Positions 24,131 to 32,205 of a DNA stretch of 59,750 nucleotides are shown in pieces. Every line of letters begins with the position of its first letter. Position 1 is the first letter of the stretch. Position numbers and translations under genes: made by a program. Where the stretch lies: assembly GCA_023249475.1 (NCBI GenBank), contig JAHFCO010000011.1:1-59750 (forward strand), in the 5' to 3' direction. Below the pieces are notes generated by a model. It saw nothing but the letters and a program-made list of their open reading frames with translations. It was not told the origin of the DNA and did not search any database. Source of the stretch: Bacillota bacterium (GTDB lineage: Bacteria > Bacillota_I > Bacilli_A > Erysipelotrichales > Erysipelotrichaceae).

Positions 24131-25165
24131 TTAATACAACAGATGCAGGACGGGCCATTTCTTGGTCAACGTCATCAAACCCCATGCGAAGGCGTAAGAG
24201 GCGGATGCGACGGCGAAGAATTGAACCAGGCTGTTTCGGTAGAGGCTCCCAAGTCCGACCGAGGCGAAAAGCATCGGGAGGACCATCATCAGAAGCGGGT
24301 GGACCAGATAGACGATCAAACTGCCGTCGCGTAGCCATTTGTAGATCTTGCGCTCATTCAACTGGATCTCAAGCATCCCCGAGAACAGGCAGACGCTGGC
24401 CGGGAGGGCGAAGATCATCATGTTGAAGTTGAGTGGTTGGCTATACGCCCTCAGCAGGAAGACTTCGAAGGTCATCGCGACCAGGAAGATGAAATACCCG
24501 ATGAAGGGTCGGCGGATGCGGAAGTCGTGTTTGATGAAATACGCGCCGGCACTGACGAAGAAGGTTCCGAAAAACAATCCGTCGCGGGTCGTATTGAAGA
24601 GGCTGAGATAGAGGTCGTAGGGCGCCGCGATCCCGGCATCGCGCGCGACGCCGTAGTACGCATCCCCGAAGACCCCGACCAGATAGAGGAGAGCGCCAAG
24701 GATCAAGACGGTCTTGAACGAGAAGCGCCGAAGCAGGAAGAACGTGACGACCATCCCGACCCCCAGGGCCAAGAGATACCAGAGATGCGATCCCGCCAGC
24801 AGGAACTTGTAGAAGATGTAGAACCCGTAGAGGTTGAATGGAACGGAGTTGGTGAAGAACACCAGGATGACCAAGGTATAGATCCCAAACCAGACCGAAT
24901 AGAGGATCAGGATCCGTTTGACATATTGATAGAGGATCGTTAGGTTTTGTTTGTTGTCTTTGATGGGAAAGGTGATTTTTCGAAACAGAAGATACCCGGC
25001 CGTCATGAAGAAGAACTGGATCGTGACGCGGGCAAGCACATGGATGACGAAAACGTCCAATTCGAGGGAATAGGAAAGCAACGGACGTACATGTCCGCTG
25101 ACCACGAGCATCGCCGCGATGAATTTCATCAGATCCAGACCGTAAAGATTGCGTTTTTCACCCAT
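24131..25165 (-). CDS. Membrane acyltransferase, Acyltransferase_3 family
   Basis: A 344-residue integral membrane protein with about ten hydrophobic segments. It starts N-L-Y-G-L-D-L-M-K-F-I-A-A-M-L-V-V-S-G-H, the family's first membrane helix with the conserved His, and has the F-F-M-T-A-G-Y-L-L-F-R-K motif. Such proteins O-acylate sugars, lipids or wall polymers. Substrate unknown. AAGGAAAA precedes the ATG and a TGGTACGAT extended -10 lies just upstream. Possibly co-transcribed with the aminopeptidase. Confidence 0.9.
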   Translation of the reverse strand: MGEKRNLYGLDLMKFIAAMLVVSGHVRPLLSYSLELDVFVIHVLARVTIQFFFMTAGYLLFRKITFPIKDNKQNLTILYQYVKRILILYSVWFGIYTLVILVFFTNSVPFNLYGFYIFYKFLLAGSHLWYLLALGVGMVVTFFLLRRFSFKTVLILGALLYLVGVFGDAYYGVARDAGIAAPYDLYLSLFNTTRDGLFFGTFFVSAGAYFIKHDFRIRRPFIGYFIFLVAMTFEVFLLRAYSQPLNFNMMIFALPASVCLFSGMLEIQLNERKIYKWLRDGSLIVYLVHPLLMMVLPMLFASVGLGSLYRNSLVQFFAVASASYAFAWGLMTLTKKWPVLHLLY

Positions 25166-25248
25166 GGCGTTTTTCCTTGGGGAAATCGTACCATAGATTA
25201 ATGCGTAATGGTAGTGCTCTTTTCACGGGTTGACCTACGATCGTCGCA

Positions 25249-25275
25249 TAAAAAAAGGTCAAAGAATCTTTGACC
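25249..25275 (-). terminator. Intrinsic terminator after the secreted peptide gene
   Basis: Minus-strand GGTCAAAG-ATT-CTTTGACC (25257-25275) followed by seven T. Confidence 0.92.
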
Positions 25276-25297
25276 CGGAATGCATGGTATGAATCGA

Positions 25298-25504
25298 TCA
25301 ATGCGGGGAGAAGCGGCCGAGGAAGACGTGCGGGGCGATGCCGTTGCTGTCTTGGATGTTTCCCCATGCGGTATGCAAGCCTCTGGCGGCATTGGGGCTG
25401 ACGTTACCGATGCTTTGGGTCGGAACGGCGGGATGCGCGAATGTCGTCAACGTGAAGGCCATAAGCAACACGAGGGTAAGAATAAGCGTCGTGAGTTTTT
25501 TCAT
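25298..25504 (-). CDS. Small secreted peptide, unknown function
   Basis: A 68-residue protein with a clear signal peptide (MKKLTT, hydrophobic core 7-18, likely cleavage after T-T-F-A). The predicted mature peptide is about 45 residues, has no cysteine, four or five histidines including the first and the last residue (starts H-P-A-V-P, ends R-F-S-P-H), and one Trp. No family recognised. AAGGAGGTGAATCA is a near-perfect ribosome binding site, suggesting strong expression. It has its own promoter and terminator. Candidate roles such as metal binding or signalling are speculation. Confidence 0.8.
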   Translation of the reverse strand: MKKLTTLILTLVLLMAFTLTTFAHPAVPTQSIGNVSPNAARGLHTAWGNIQDSNGIAPHVFLGRFSPH

Positions 25505-25597
25505 TGATTCACCTCCTTCTTTTTGGGTATCGAAAAAATCATACGGTAAGCCTTGAATGAGATTGAATCGGAAACGTAGTGCGGATTTGATGGTTGC

Positions 25598-25626
25598 ATC
25601 ATATCGTAAATATTGCGGACAATCAA
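25598..25626 (-). promoter_or_regulatory. Promoter of the secreted peptide gene
   Basis: Minus-strand TTGATT (25621-25626), 17 bases, TATGAT (25598-25603). The -35 overlaps the stop codon of the riboswitch-controlled gene. Leader of about 85 bases. Confidence 0.65.
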
Positions 25627-25985
25627 TTGATTTGACCGTCAAACCATATTCTTTTGCGGACGTTCTCGCGCACCAGGATTTTCGCTTCGATCAGGTTCAG
25701 CACGACGGTCCCCAGCTGCATGTTCCCCTTCTTCCCTTCTGCGCTTTGATTCAAGAACGCCATGTCCCCGATCCACTCGATAGGCAGGATCGACGTGCAA
25801 TGAAGCGGGCCAACAGCTTCCCACCCGTCACAGACGAACACCCCGTCTTCGATGCATCTTCGTAGGACGTTCCGCAACCCTTCTTCCTGATCCAAGTCGA
25901 TGGCGACCCCGCGATAGGTCGCCTCCCCCAAGCCGCGGTAGACTTTCAATACGTTCCATAGGTCAAAATTCGTGTAGATTCGCAT
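25623..25985 (-). CDS. Protein of unknown function controlled by a SAM riboswitch
   Basis: A 120-residue soluble protein that I do not recognise. It begins MRIYTNFDLW, has a G-V-F-V-C-D-G-W-E-A-V-G stretch in the middle and an I-L-V-R-E-N-V-R-K-R basic C-terminal part; no membrane segment or signal is seen. Two cysteines (about 63 and 73). AAAGGGAAATC precedes the ATG at 25985. Upstream is only a SAM-I-like riboswitch and its terminator, so expression should rise when S-adenosylmethionine is scarce, pointing to sulfur, methionine or methyl metabolism. Confidence 0.72.
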   Translation of the reverse strand: MRIYTNFDLWNVLKVYRGLGEATYRGVAIDLDQEEGLRNVLRRCIEDGVFVCDGWEAVGPLHCTSILPIEWIGDMAFLNQSAEGKKGNMQLGTVVLNLIEAKILVRENVRKRIWFDGQIN

Positions 25986-26001
25986 GATTTCCCTTTCCGA
26001 C

Positions 26002-26150
26002 CAAAATAAAATCCCCATCTGAAGACGGGGATAGAAAAAACGAACGTTCTTTCCCTATCTTCCGGGTTTCCCCGCAGGATTTCGCACCTTGCGTATGCAG
26101 GTTGCGGTACGGCGACGAGCCTGTCTCTTCCGTACTCTTCATAGGTCGAT
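26002..26150 (-). ncRNA. SAM-I-like (S-box) riboswitch with terminator/antiterminator
   Basis: On the minus strand: P1 CCTAT (26141-26145) pairs with ATAGG (26054-26058); after it come GAAGAG, a P2 arm UACGG/CCGUA, the S-box core CCGCAACC, P3 CCTGC/GCAAGG, the conserved GGTGC-AAATCC-TGC stretch, P4 CGGG-GAAA-CCCG and GGAAGATAGG. An antiterminator GATAGGGAAA (26059-26050) / TTTTTTCTATC (26040-26030) competes with P1 and with the base of the terminator ATCCCC...GGGGAT (26011-26032) that is followed by TTTATTTT. The P2 loop is shorter than the usual kink-turn form. SAM should cause termination before the 120-residue gene. Confidence 0.82.
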
Positions 26151-26184
26151 TTCAGTGTAGCATATTCTCCGCAAGTTTGCTTAC

Positions 26185-27108
26185 TCAGCGGATTCTCCAA
26201 TGCGTGGTGTCTGGTTTTTCGGACATCTTGTAGGGAAAGAAAGTGATCAGGATCGGACTCACCAAGAGGACGAAAGGCATCCAGTAGACGTCGATCACGC
26301 TGAACACAGTCTGCACGAAGAAGCGTAGCGGGTCGGTCGGGGCGTACCCGCCCACGTTCCCCACATAGAGGGAGACGAAAAGCAAGCCGAAGGTCTTGGC
26401 GGAGAAGTCGCTCATGACAAGATAGCCTTCCTTCCCCAACAGGAACCAGGCGGTGATGAAATTGACCGATTGCGAAAGGACGACGATCAAGAGCGGCAGT
26501 CCGATCATCAAAAGAAGCATGTGGAGGATCGGACCGAGATCCAACTTTTTCAGTAAAGCATCGAGGGTCAGCAAGGTGCCCGGGACCCAGAGGATGAAAG
26601 CGACGACCACCAGGACCACGGTTTTCGTGAAGGGTTCGTAGGCATCGCCGAAGAATTCATAATAGTACTTACTGTAAAGGAAGAAGAAGAGGAGGTTGAA
26701 GGCGAACGCGAAACCGAGCCAAAGCAAACCATGGCTAAGTTTCGCCTTGTCTTTTTTCAGGTACTCCCGGTCATGGAGCACGTCCTCGAGTTTGCGGGCG
26801 TTGGCGGCTTGGGTGCGCCCGACGATCCGGATCAGGTCGAGTAGCCACCAGATCCCGAATCCGCCCAGCGTGATCGCCTTGGCGATCCATGTCCGGTCCT
26901 CTTCCAGGATGTAGCGATCGACGCCGAAGAAACCGAGAAACAACGAGATCCAGATCATTTTCCGGGGCGGGTCGAATTCGATCTCCAAAAGACGTTTGAG
27001 GATGTATTCGTCCGCGGTTTCCAACTGTTCGCGATACGACGCCCGCAGTTTCGGCGGGAAGGTATCGGCGTTTTTCGTCAAGAACCAGCGGGTGTTGTCC
27101 GTGTTCAT
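26185..27108 (-). CDS. TM2-domain multi-pass membrane protein
   Basis: A 307-residue protein. A soluble N-terminus (1-48) is followed by a TM2 domain at about 50-105: I-S-L-F-L-G-F-F-G-V-D-R-Y-I (the TM2 hairpin with its D-R-F/Y motif) and G-G-F-G-I-W-W-L-L-D-L-I. Four or five more membrane segments follow to residue about 295. Function unknown; TM2 proteins of this layout occur with other small membrane genes in Firmicutes. AAGGGGG precedes the ATG. It follows the DUF2628 gene by 25 bases. Confidence 0.82.
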   Translation of the reverse strand: MNTDNTRWFLTKNADTFPPKLRASYREQLETADEYILKRLLEIEFDPPRKMIWISLFLGFFGVDRYILEEDRTWIAKAITLGGFGIWWLLDLIRIVGRTQAANARKLEDVLHDREYLKKDKAKLSHGLLWLGFAFAFNLLFFFLYSKYYYEFFGDAYEPFTKTVVLVVVAFILWVPGTLLTLDALLKKLDLGPILHMLLLMIGLPLLIVVLSQSVNFITAWFLLGKEGYLVMSDFSAKTFGLLFVSLYVGNVGGYAPTDPLRFFVQTVFSVIDVYWMPFVLLVSPILITFFPYKMSEKPDTTHWRIR

Positions 27109-27133
27109 CGTGAAACCCCCTTTACGTTGTTCG

Positions 27134-27583
27134 TCAAGCCAAGATCCGATAAAACAAATAGAGCGAAATCAATATATCCAGGCAAAACAGGACGTAGACG
27201 AAGGTCCAGGGTTTCCCTTTTTGTTTGACGATGGCCAGCCGGTTGACGTCGTCGAGCGTTTCGACCTCCGTCAACAGGTTTTCCAGGCGTTGGTAGTCCA
27301 TCGCGTTCCCCATGGATCCTGCGAAAAGCGAAATGCCGACCACGAGCACGTCCCTGACCATCGGATTGCCGATCGTCGCCACGATGAGGCGGATCAGGGT
27401 CAAGGTGAGCCCGACCCAAAAGTTCCGTTTGTAGAAGAACCACCAGCTTCCGATGAAGAACGCGGCCCAATTGAAGGGTGCGCCCCCCGTTTCACGCCAT
27501 CGTAGAAACGCTTCCTCATGATACGGCGAGTCCCTGAAATACGTTTGAATCAATGCGTTCTGTGCGTTTTCCCCTGTTTCCAT
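27134..27583 (-). CDS. DUF2628-like membrane protein
   Basis: A 149-residue membrane protein. F-N-W-A-A-F-F-I-G-S-W-W-F-F-Y-K-R near residue 37 is the DUF2628 signature (a tryptophan-rich loop before the first helix); two or three membrane segments follow, plus a C-terminal one. Function unknown. GGGGAAACG precedes the ATG. First gene of a pair with the TM2 protein, after the transporter operon terminator. Confidence 0.8.
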   Translation of the reverse strand: METGENAQNALIQTYFRDSPYHEEAFLRWRETGGAPFNWAAFFIGSWWFFYKRNFWVGLTLTLIRLIVATIGNPMVRDVLVVGISLFAGSMGNAMDYQRLENLLTEVETLDDVNRLAIVKQKGKPWTFVYVLFCLDILISLYLFYRILA

Positions 27584-27593
27584 CGTTTCCCCT

Positions 27594-27625
27594 TTTCAAA
27601 CAAAAAGGACACGAAAAATGTCCTT
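27594..27625 (-). terminator. Terminator of the osmolyte transporter operon
   Basis: Minus-strand AAGGACA-TTTTTCG-TGTCCTT (27605-27625) followed by TTTGTTTG. Confidence 0.8.
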
Positions 27626-27746
27626 GTCTTGTTGTGTTGCGACGAATGATTCCCCATGGTCATTCCCCCTTCGCTTGTTTTCAGTGTACCGAGTCGTGAG
27701 CGCGTTGTCAATCGCTCCGGGGATGGATTTTCGCAAGATTCACGAT

Positions 27747-28463
27747 TTAGCGGATCGCCCTTTCACTCAGTAAGGCAAGCAGGATGACGGCGATGGAGCC
27801 TTGTAGGACCAATAGGGGGTCGTAGGTACGGATGCCGGCGATGATGGGGACGCCCAACCCTCCGGCGCCGACCGTCGCACCGATGGTCGCCGCGGAGATG
27901 TTGATGACCAGGGCGGTCTTGATCCCGGCGAGGATCATGGGGCGGCTTAAAGGCATTCCGACCTTGAGTAGACGTTGCATCGGCGTCATCCCGACGCCTT
28001 TGGCGGCGTCTTGGATCGCGGGGATCACGCCGCGCAATCCGACCATGACGTTACGTGAGATCGGCAGGATCGCATAGAGCCATAATGCCAAGAGGACGGG
28101 GGCGTTGCCATAGCCCAACAGCGGGACGCTCAGCGCGATGATCGCCGCCGAGGGGATCGTTTCCAGGATGTTGGCCAAGCCCAGAACCAGCGACTCCAAT
28201 TCATCGCTCTGCGTCAAATGGACAAGCATACCCAGGATCAAAGAGACAAGGATGGCGGCTCCCGTGGAAATCAAGACGATTTGAAGGTGTTGGAGGGTGA
28301 GGACGGGGAGGGTCGTACGGGAGACCAAATCGATCCTGCCGGGGAACCAGATCGCCAAGGTTTCCTTGAAGGAATCGAAACCGAACACCCAGACCAAAAA
28401 CAAGACCAGGTAGATCAAGGTCATGAGATGGGGTTTCAAAGACTTGACAATGCTTGTCTTCAT
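27747..28463 (-). CDS. Osmoprotectant-type ABC transporter permease (YehW/OpuCB-like)
   Basis: A 238-residue permease with five to six membrane segments and the BPD_transp_1 EAA-like loop G-V-G-M-T-P-M-Q-R-L-L-K-V-G-M-P-L. It ends shortly after the last helix (L-S-E-R-A-I-R). Together with the ATPase, second permease and binding protein upstream it forms a YehWXYZ/OpuC-type importer for betaine-like quaternary amines. Its first four bases overlap the ATPase stop. Last gene of the operon. Confidence 0.9.
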   Translation of the reverse strand: MKTSIVKSLKPHLMTLIYLVLFLVWVFGFDSFKETLAIWFPGRIDLVSRTTLPVLTLQHLQIVLISTGAAILVSLILGMLVHLTQSDELESLVLGLANILETIPSAAIIALSVPLLGYGNAPVLLALWLYAILPISRNVMVGLRGVIPAIQDAAKGVGMTPMQRLLKVGMPLSRPMILAGIKTALVINISAATIGATVGAGGLGVPIIAGIRTYDPLLVLQGSIAVILLALLSERAIR

Positions 28464-29377
28464 CGTCTTTCTCCCTCGCGTAGATAACGGGTCAGATCCT
28501 CGAAGCGGATTTCGTGGATCTTGTTTTGCGTATCCGTCACTTCGACGACGCCGGTTTCGCTTTTCAATAAGCGTCCAAGGATTTCATGCAGGGTGGTCGC
28601 GGAATCCCCGTCTTGTTTCAGGTAGTCGTCGACCCCGTGTCGCTTCAACAGTTTGACCGGATAGTCTTCCCCCAGAAACAGTCGGACGAAATCTTCTTCC
28701 ATGTGTTTCGCAAAGGCTTCGGGGACGTCGTAGCCCAGGATCTTCCCCTCCTGCATGACCACGAGCTTGTCGGCCAAAAGGATCGCTTCCTCGACGTCGT
28801 GCGTCACGAAAACGACGGTCTTCTTCAGTTCTTTCTGGATGTTTTTGAAGGCGAGCTGGATCTTGATGCGGGTCATCGGATCCACCGCCCCGAAGGGTTC
28901 GTCCATGAGGAGGATGTCGGGATCGGCCGCCAAGGCGCGGCAGACGCCGACCCGTTGCGCTTCCCCGCCGGACAATTCATGGGGCTTTTTCGTTAGGTAA
29001 CTTAACGGAAGACCGGTGAGGTTCATGAGAAACTCGACCCGTTCCTTGATCCTCGTCTCGTCCCATTTTTCCAACCGCGGGACGACCGCGATGTTTTCAT
29101 AGACGGTGTAGTGCGGAAACAAGCCGACGTTTTGGATGCAATAGCCGATTTTGCGGCGGAGTTCCTGCGGCGGATACGACGCAATCTCTTTGCCCGCCAC
29201 GATGATCTTCCCTTCGTCGATGTCGATCATGCGGTTGATGCTGCGCAAGAGGCTGCTTTTCCCGCAGCCCGACGGTCCGATCAACACGACACACTCGCCG
29301 TCGTTGATGGTCAGGTCGACCTTGTCCAGCGCCAACGTCTCCCCGTAGTGTTTACTCAAGCCTGAGATTTCGATCAT
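28460..29377 (-). CDS. Osmoprotectant-type ABC transporter ATP-binding protein (YehX/OpuCA-like)
   Basis: A 305-residue ATPase: Walker A G-P-S-G-C-G-K-S-S near residue 34, Q-loop C-I-Q-N-V-G-L-F-P-H, signature LSGGEAQRVG near 136 (E in place of the usual Q), Walker B I-L-L-M-D-E-P, and H-loop V-T-H-D. After residue about 240 there is a short regulatory tail, with at most one CBS-like unit instead of the two CBS domains of OpuCA, so ionic-strength sensing may differ. It overlaps the YehY-like permease by 26 bases. Confidence 0.93.
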   Translation of the reverse strand: MIEISGLSKHYGETLALDKVDLTINDGECVVLIGPSGCGKSSLLRSINRMIDIDEGKIIVAGKEIASYPPQELRRKIGYCIQNVGLFPHYTVYENIAVVPRLEKWDETRIKERVEFLMNLTGLPLSYLTKKPHELSGGEAQRVGVCRALAADPDILLMDEPFGAVDPMTRIKIQLAFKNIQKELKKTVVFVTHDVEEAILLADKLVVMQEGKILGYDVPEAFAKHMEEDFVRLFLGEDYPVKLLKRHGVDDYLKQDGDSATTLHEILGRLLKSETGVVEVTDTQNKIHEIRFEDLTRYLREGERR

Positions 29378-30506
29378 AATCCACCCCCAACTTTCTTACC
29401 GTCGTTTCTTCGATGACTTCAAACACCGCATCCAGGATCAAGGCCATGACGACCACCGGGATCGTCCCCAAGAGCACCAGATCCAGGGCGGATTGCGAGA
29501 GACCCAAAAAGATCAGCGCACCCATTCCGCCGCCGCCGACCAGACCCGCCAGGATCGTGTTCCCGACGTTTTGTGTCATCGCGGTACGGATGCCCGCGAA
29601 GATCGAGGGCAAGGTGAGCGGGAACCATACTTTACGCAAGACTTGCTTGGGACTCATCCCCAAGGCGACGGCGTTTTCCAACACGGCCGGATCGGTCTGC
29701 TTCAAGCCTGCATAGGTGTTCGCCGTGATGGGGAGCAGGCTGTAGAGAAACAAGACGATGAAGGCCGGGGCGAAGCCGATGCCTTTGATGCCCAGGTCCG
29801 CCAAGAACGGGAACGCTTTGGCTAAGGCGGTCAAGGGGATCATCATCAAGGCCAGCAGCGATAACGTCGGTGCGACCTGGAAGACATGGACGAAGCCGAA
29901 GATCCATTCACGGGCTTTGGGATAGCGCATCGCGAGATAGCCCAATGAAATCCCCGGCGGGATCGCCGCCATGGCGGAAAAGAGCGCCAAGGTCAAGTGG
30001 CGCGTCAGTTCGCGTAGGAAGGTTTCCTCGATGTTTCTGTATTCACGCACCAAACCCAAGGCATCCATGTTTCCCGTGAAAGCGAGGATGAACACGAAGG
30101 ACAGAAAAATCTTCAGTTTGGGCTGTTTCGTTTTGGATAAAAGAAGCAGGATGCCGACATAGAAAAGATAGAAACCGATGCCCAGGGAAATGCGGGCGAC
30201 CTTCGGGTCGAAGTCGACCCCGTCGGGGATGAATCGGCTGAGCAGGATCAAGCTGAACGAAGGCAGAAGTAGGAAAACCCAACTTAACACCGCATTGAAA
30301 AAACGCGGTCTAAATCGGATCAGGGCGATGATGAAAAGGAGGGCGACGATCGAAGTCGTCCACATCGCCCATCCAAGAAACCCCATCGCGGGGATGGGGA
30401 TCCCCCGGGCGACCCGGTTGATTTTGAATTCTCCCCAGGGAAGCAGCGTCAACGCGAAAAGCGTAAGGAAACTACCGGCCGCGGTCGTGATGCGGCCGGG
30501 TTTCAT
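29352..30506 (-). CDS. Osmoprotectant-type ABC transporter permease with N-terminal extension (YehY-like)
   Basis: A 384-residue protein. The C-terminal two thirds (about 165-370) form the permease domain with the EAA loop A-L-G-M-S-P-K-Q-V-L-R-K-V-W-F-P; the N-terminal 150 residues add four extra membrane segments, as in YehY of enteric bacteria. Start overlaps the binding-protein stop by four bases. Such long permeases are typical of the YehWXYZ subtype, which has low-affinity betaine or unknown substrates. Confidence 0.9.
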   Translation of the reverse strand: MKPGRITTAAGSFLTLFALTLLPWGEFKINRVARGIPIPAMGFLGWAMWTTSIVALLFIIALIRFRPRFFNAVLSWVFLLLPSFSLILLSRFIPDGVDFDPKVARISLGIGFYLFYVGILLLLSKTKQPKLKIFLSFVFILAFTGNMDALGLVREYRNIEETFLRELTRHLTLALFSAMAAIPPGISLGYLAMRYPKAREWIFGFVHVFQVAPTLSLLALMMIPLTALAKAFPFLADLGIKGIGFAPAFIVLFLYSLLPITANTYAGLKQTDPAVLENAVALGMSPKQVLRKVWFPLTLPSIFAGIRTAMTQNVGNTILAGLVGGGGMGALIFLGLSQSALDLVLLGTIPVVVMALILDAVFEVIEETTVRKLGVDYDRNLRLE

Positions 30507-31438
30507 TCGTCGAGGAATCCGTTTTCGATCAGGTATTCGGAGGCGACTTCTTCCGCGTTGCGGCCGTCATAGGCCACCGCCGCGTTAAGGGTCTGAAGGG
30601 TTTCCAAGGTCAGGGATTCAAAAACCGGTTTCAGGATCTCGCGGATTTCCGGATAGACATCCAGGACGTCGCCGCGGATGACCGGGGCCGGAAGATAGAC
30701 GGGCGGGATGTGCTTGGGGTCGTCGACGACCAACAGGTTCATCTTGTCCAGGGCGCCGTCGGTGCCGTAGACCAAGGAAGCGTTGACGCCGTTGGTCCCG
30801 TTGCTTAATGCCAGCAGCATTTCCGCCGTGTTGCCCGATGAAAGGATGATGAGTTGGTCGTTGGTGAGCTTGAAGCCATAGGCTTCCTCATACCCCAGCA
30901 AACCCAATTGATTCTCCGCGAAACTGGCGGAGGTGATGAGTTTGAAATCCTTGCCGGCATTGATGTAGGCGGCGAGGTCTTCCATGTCGACGATCCCGTT
31001 GGCCTGCGCGAAGTCACGCGTGACGGCGATCGATTCGGTGTTGTTCGCGGCGGAGGGGGTCAACCAGTAGATGTTCTTCTTCTCACGGTCGAGTTTCTCG
31101 GTGAATTCATACCCTTTGACCGGATCGTTCCAGATCGTCGGATCGGTCGCGTCTTCCGGATGATAGTACTGTCCGGAGCCCGTGTAGTCGACCACCAGGT
31201 CGACTTCGTCGTTCTCCAGCGCGGCGCGCAGGATGTCCGGCGTCCCGAAGTTGAGTTTATTGACGGTTTCGATGTCGTTGTCTTCCAGCATCTGCAGGAT
31301 CATCTGGCCCAGGATCGACCCTTCCGAGTCCAACATGGTGGCAACGACGACCGGATCTTTCTGCGCGGGTTTCGCGCATCCGGCCAACAGGAGAAGCGTG
31401 GCGGTGATGACGAGTAAGCTACGTTTGAGTTGATTCAT
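30503..31438 (-). CDS. Osmoprotectant-type substrate-binding lipoprotein (YehZ/OpuCC-like)
   Basis: A 311-residue lipoprotein: signal MNQLKRSLLVITATLLLLAG with lipobox L-L-A-G-C (Cys21), then an OpuAC-type solute-binding fold with V-V-A-T-M-L-D-S-E-G-S-I-L-G-Q and D-L-V-V-D-Y-T-G-S-G. Aromatic residues for a quaternary ammonium cage (Y-W-L-T-P, Y-Y-H-P) are present. GGAGGATCGACT precedes the ATG. First gene of the four-gene operon, all joined by overlaps. Confidence 0.92.
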   Translation of the reverse strand: MNQLKRSLLVITATLLLLAGCAKPAQKDPVVVATMLDSEGSILGQMILQMLEDNDIETVNKLNFGTPDILRAALENDEVDLVVDYTGSGQYYHPEDATDPTIWNDPVKGYEFTEKLDREKKNIYWLTPSAANNTESIAVTRDFAQANGIVDMEDLAAYINAGKDFKLITSASFAENQLGLLGYEEAYGFKLTNDQLIILSSGNTAEMLLALSNGTNGVNASLVYGTDGALDKMNLLVVDDPKHIPPVYLPAPVIRGDVLDVYPEIREILKPVFESLTLETLQTLNAAVAYDGRNAEEVASEYLIENGFLDE

Positions 31439-31481
31439 AGTCGATCCTCCATCGTATTGAAGTTTCCTTCATGTCCATTTT

Positions 31482-31487
31482 ATTATA
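31482..31487 (-). promoter_or_regulatory. Candidate -10 of the osmolyte transporter operon
   Basis: Minus-strand TATAAT at 31482-31487, about 45 bases before the binding-protein start. No acceptable -35 at 16-18 bases, so activation by another factor or a different sigma factor is possible. Confidence 0.45.
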
Positions 31488-31529
31488 CATCAGGAAGACA
31501 CTCAAAGGGGCGGGTATACTTTGAATCGG

Positions 31530-31976
31530 CTACAGGATGCGCTGATAGACGAGTTTGGTGATCAGACGAAGGAAGACGATGAAGAGCACGACCCCCAAAA
31601 GGGTGAAGAAGACGGTGGTGCTGAAGAAGCCGGCGACCAGGGTCGCCAAGACCGAAACGATCAATTCGACCAAACTGGCGAAACCGCCGGATTTCAAAGC
31701 GATCAGCCGGTTGCGTTCGTCGGTTTCTTCGATGTGGAGTTTGCGGAGCTTCGTCTCGTTGCGTAATGCGGCGTTATAGACGAGGATACGGACGACGGTC
31801 GCGCCGACCATGGCCGAGAAGATGCCGAGTTGGAACCCGCGGATGAAATCGCTGGCGTCGCTTCCGTCCCCCATGCCGTACATTTGGTTCATGAAGTAAT
31901 ACGTTAAGACGAAAAGCAGGATCAATCCGGCGAATCCGTAGATCCGGCGTTGGATGTCGTGTTTGAATTTTTCCAT
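31530..31976 (-). CDS. Membrane protein of unknown function, partner of XRE regulator
   Basis: A 148-residue protein with four membrane segments in two pairs (about 13-30, 46-66, 98-118, 120-140) separated by a charged cytoplasmic loop R-N-E-T-K-L-R-K-L-H-I-E-E-T-D-E-R-N. That loop pattern is seen in small membrane proteins encoded next to HTH regulators in Firmicutes, whose function is unknown. AAGGGGAATAAC precedes the ATG; it starts one base after the regulator's stop. Confidence 0.75.
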   Translation of the reverse strand: MEKFKHDIQRRIYGFAGLILLFVLTYYFMNQMYGMGDGSDASDFIRGFQLGIFSAMVGATVVRILVYNAALRNETKLRKLHIEETDERNRLIALKSGGFASLVELIVSVLATLVAGFFSTTVFFTLLGVVLFIVFLRLITKLVYQRIL

Positions 31977-31977
31977 G

Positions 31978-32181
31978 TTATTCCCCTTCCGACGTAAAGT
32001 CGAAGACGTCTTCGATCGTCAACCCGAAATAGGTGGCGATCTTGTAGGCGAGGACCAGCGAAGCCGTGTACTTCCCGACTTCCAGCGATGTGATCGTCTG
32101 GCGCGTCACACCGACGGCCAGGGCCAGTTCTTCCTGGCTGATCTTGCGTTCTTTGCGTAACGCTTGGATTTTCGTTTTCAT
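31978..32181 (-). CDS. XRE-family regulator (Cro/CI HTH)
   Basis: A 67-residue minimal XRE protein, almost entirely the helix-turn-helix: [33 protein letters not shown], ending [10 protein letters not shown]. This is the YgzD/YozG-like group. The start at 32181 is preferred (CGAGGTAAC upstream) over an ATG six codons earlier. It is coupled to the membrane protein gene and probably represses its own promoter through the boxes at 32206-32259. Confidence 0.9.
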   Translation of the reverse strand: MKTKIQALRKERKISQEELALAVGVTRQTITSLEVGKYTASLVLAYKIATYFGLTIEDVFDFTSEGE

Positions 32182-32205
32182 GTTACCTCGTTTATGCAAT
32201 GTTTA

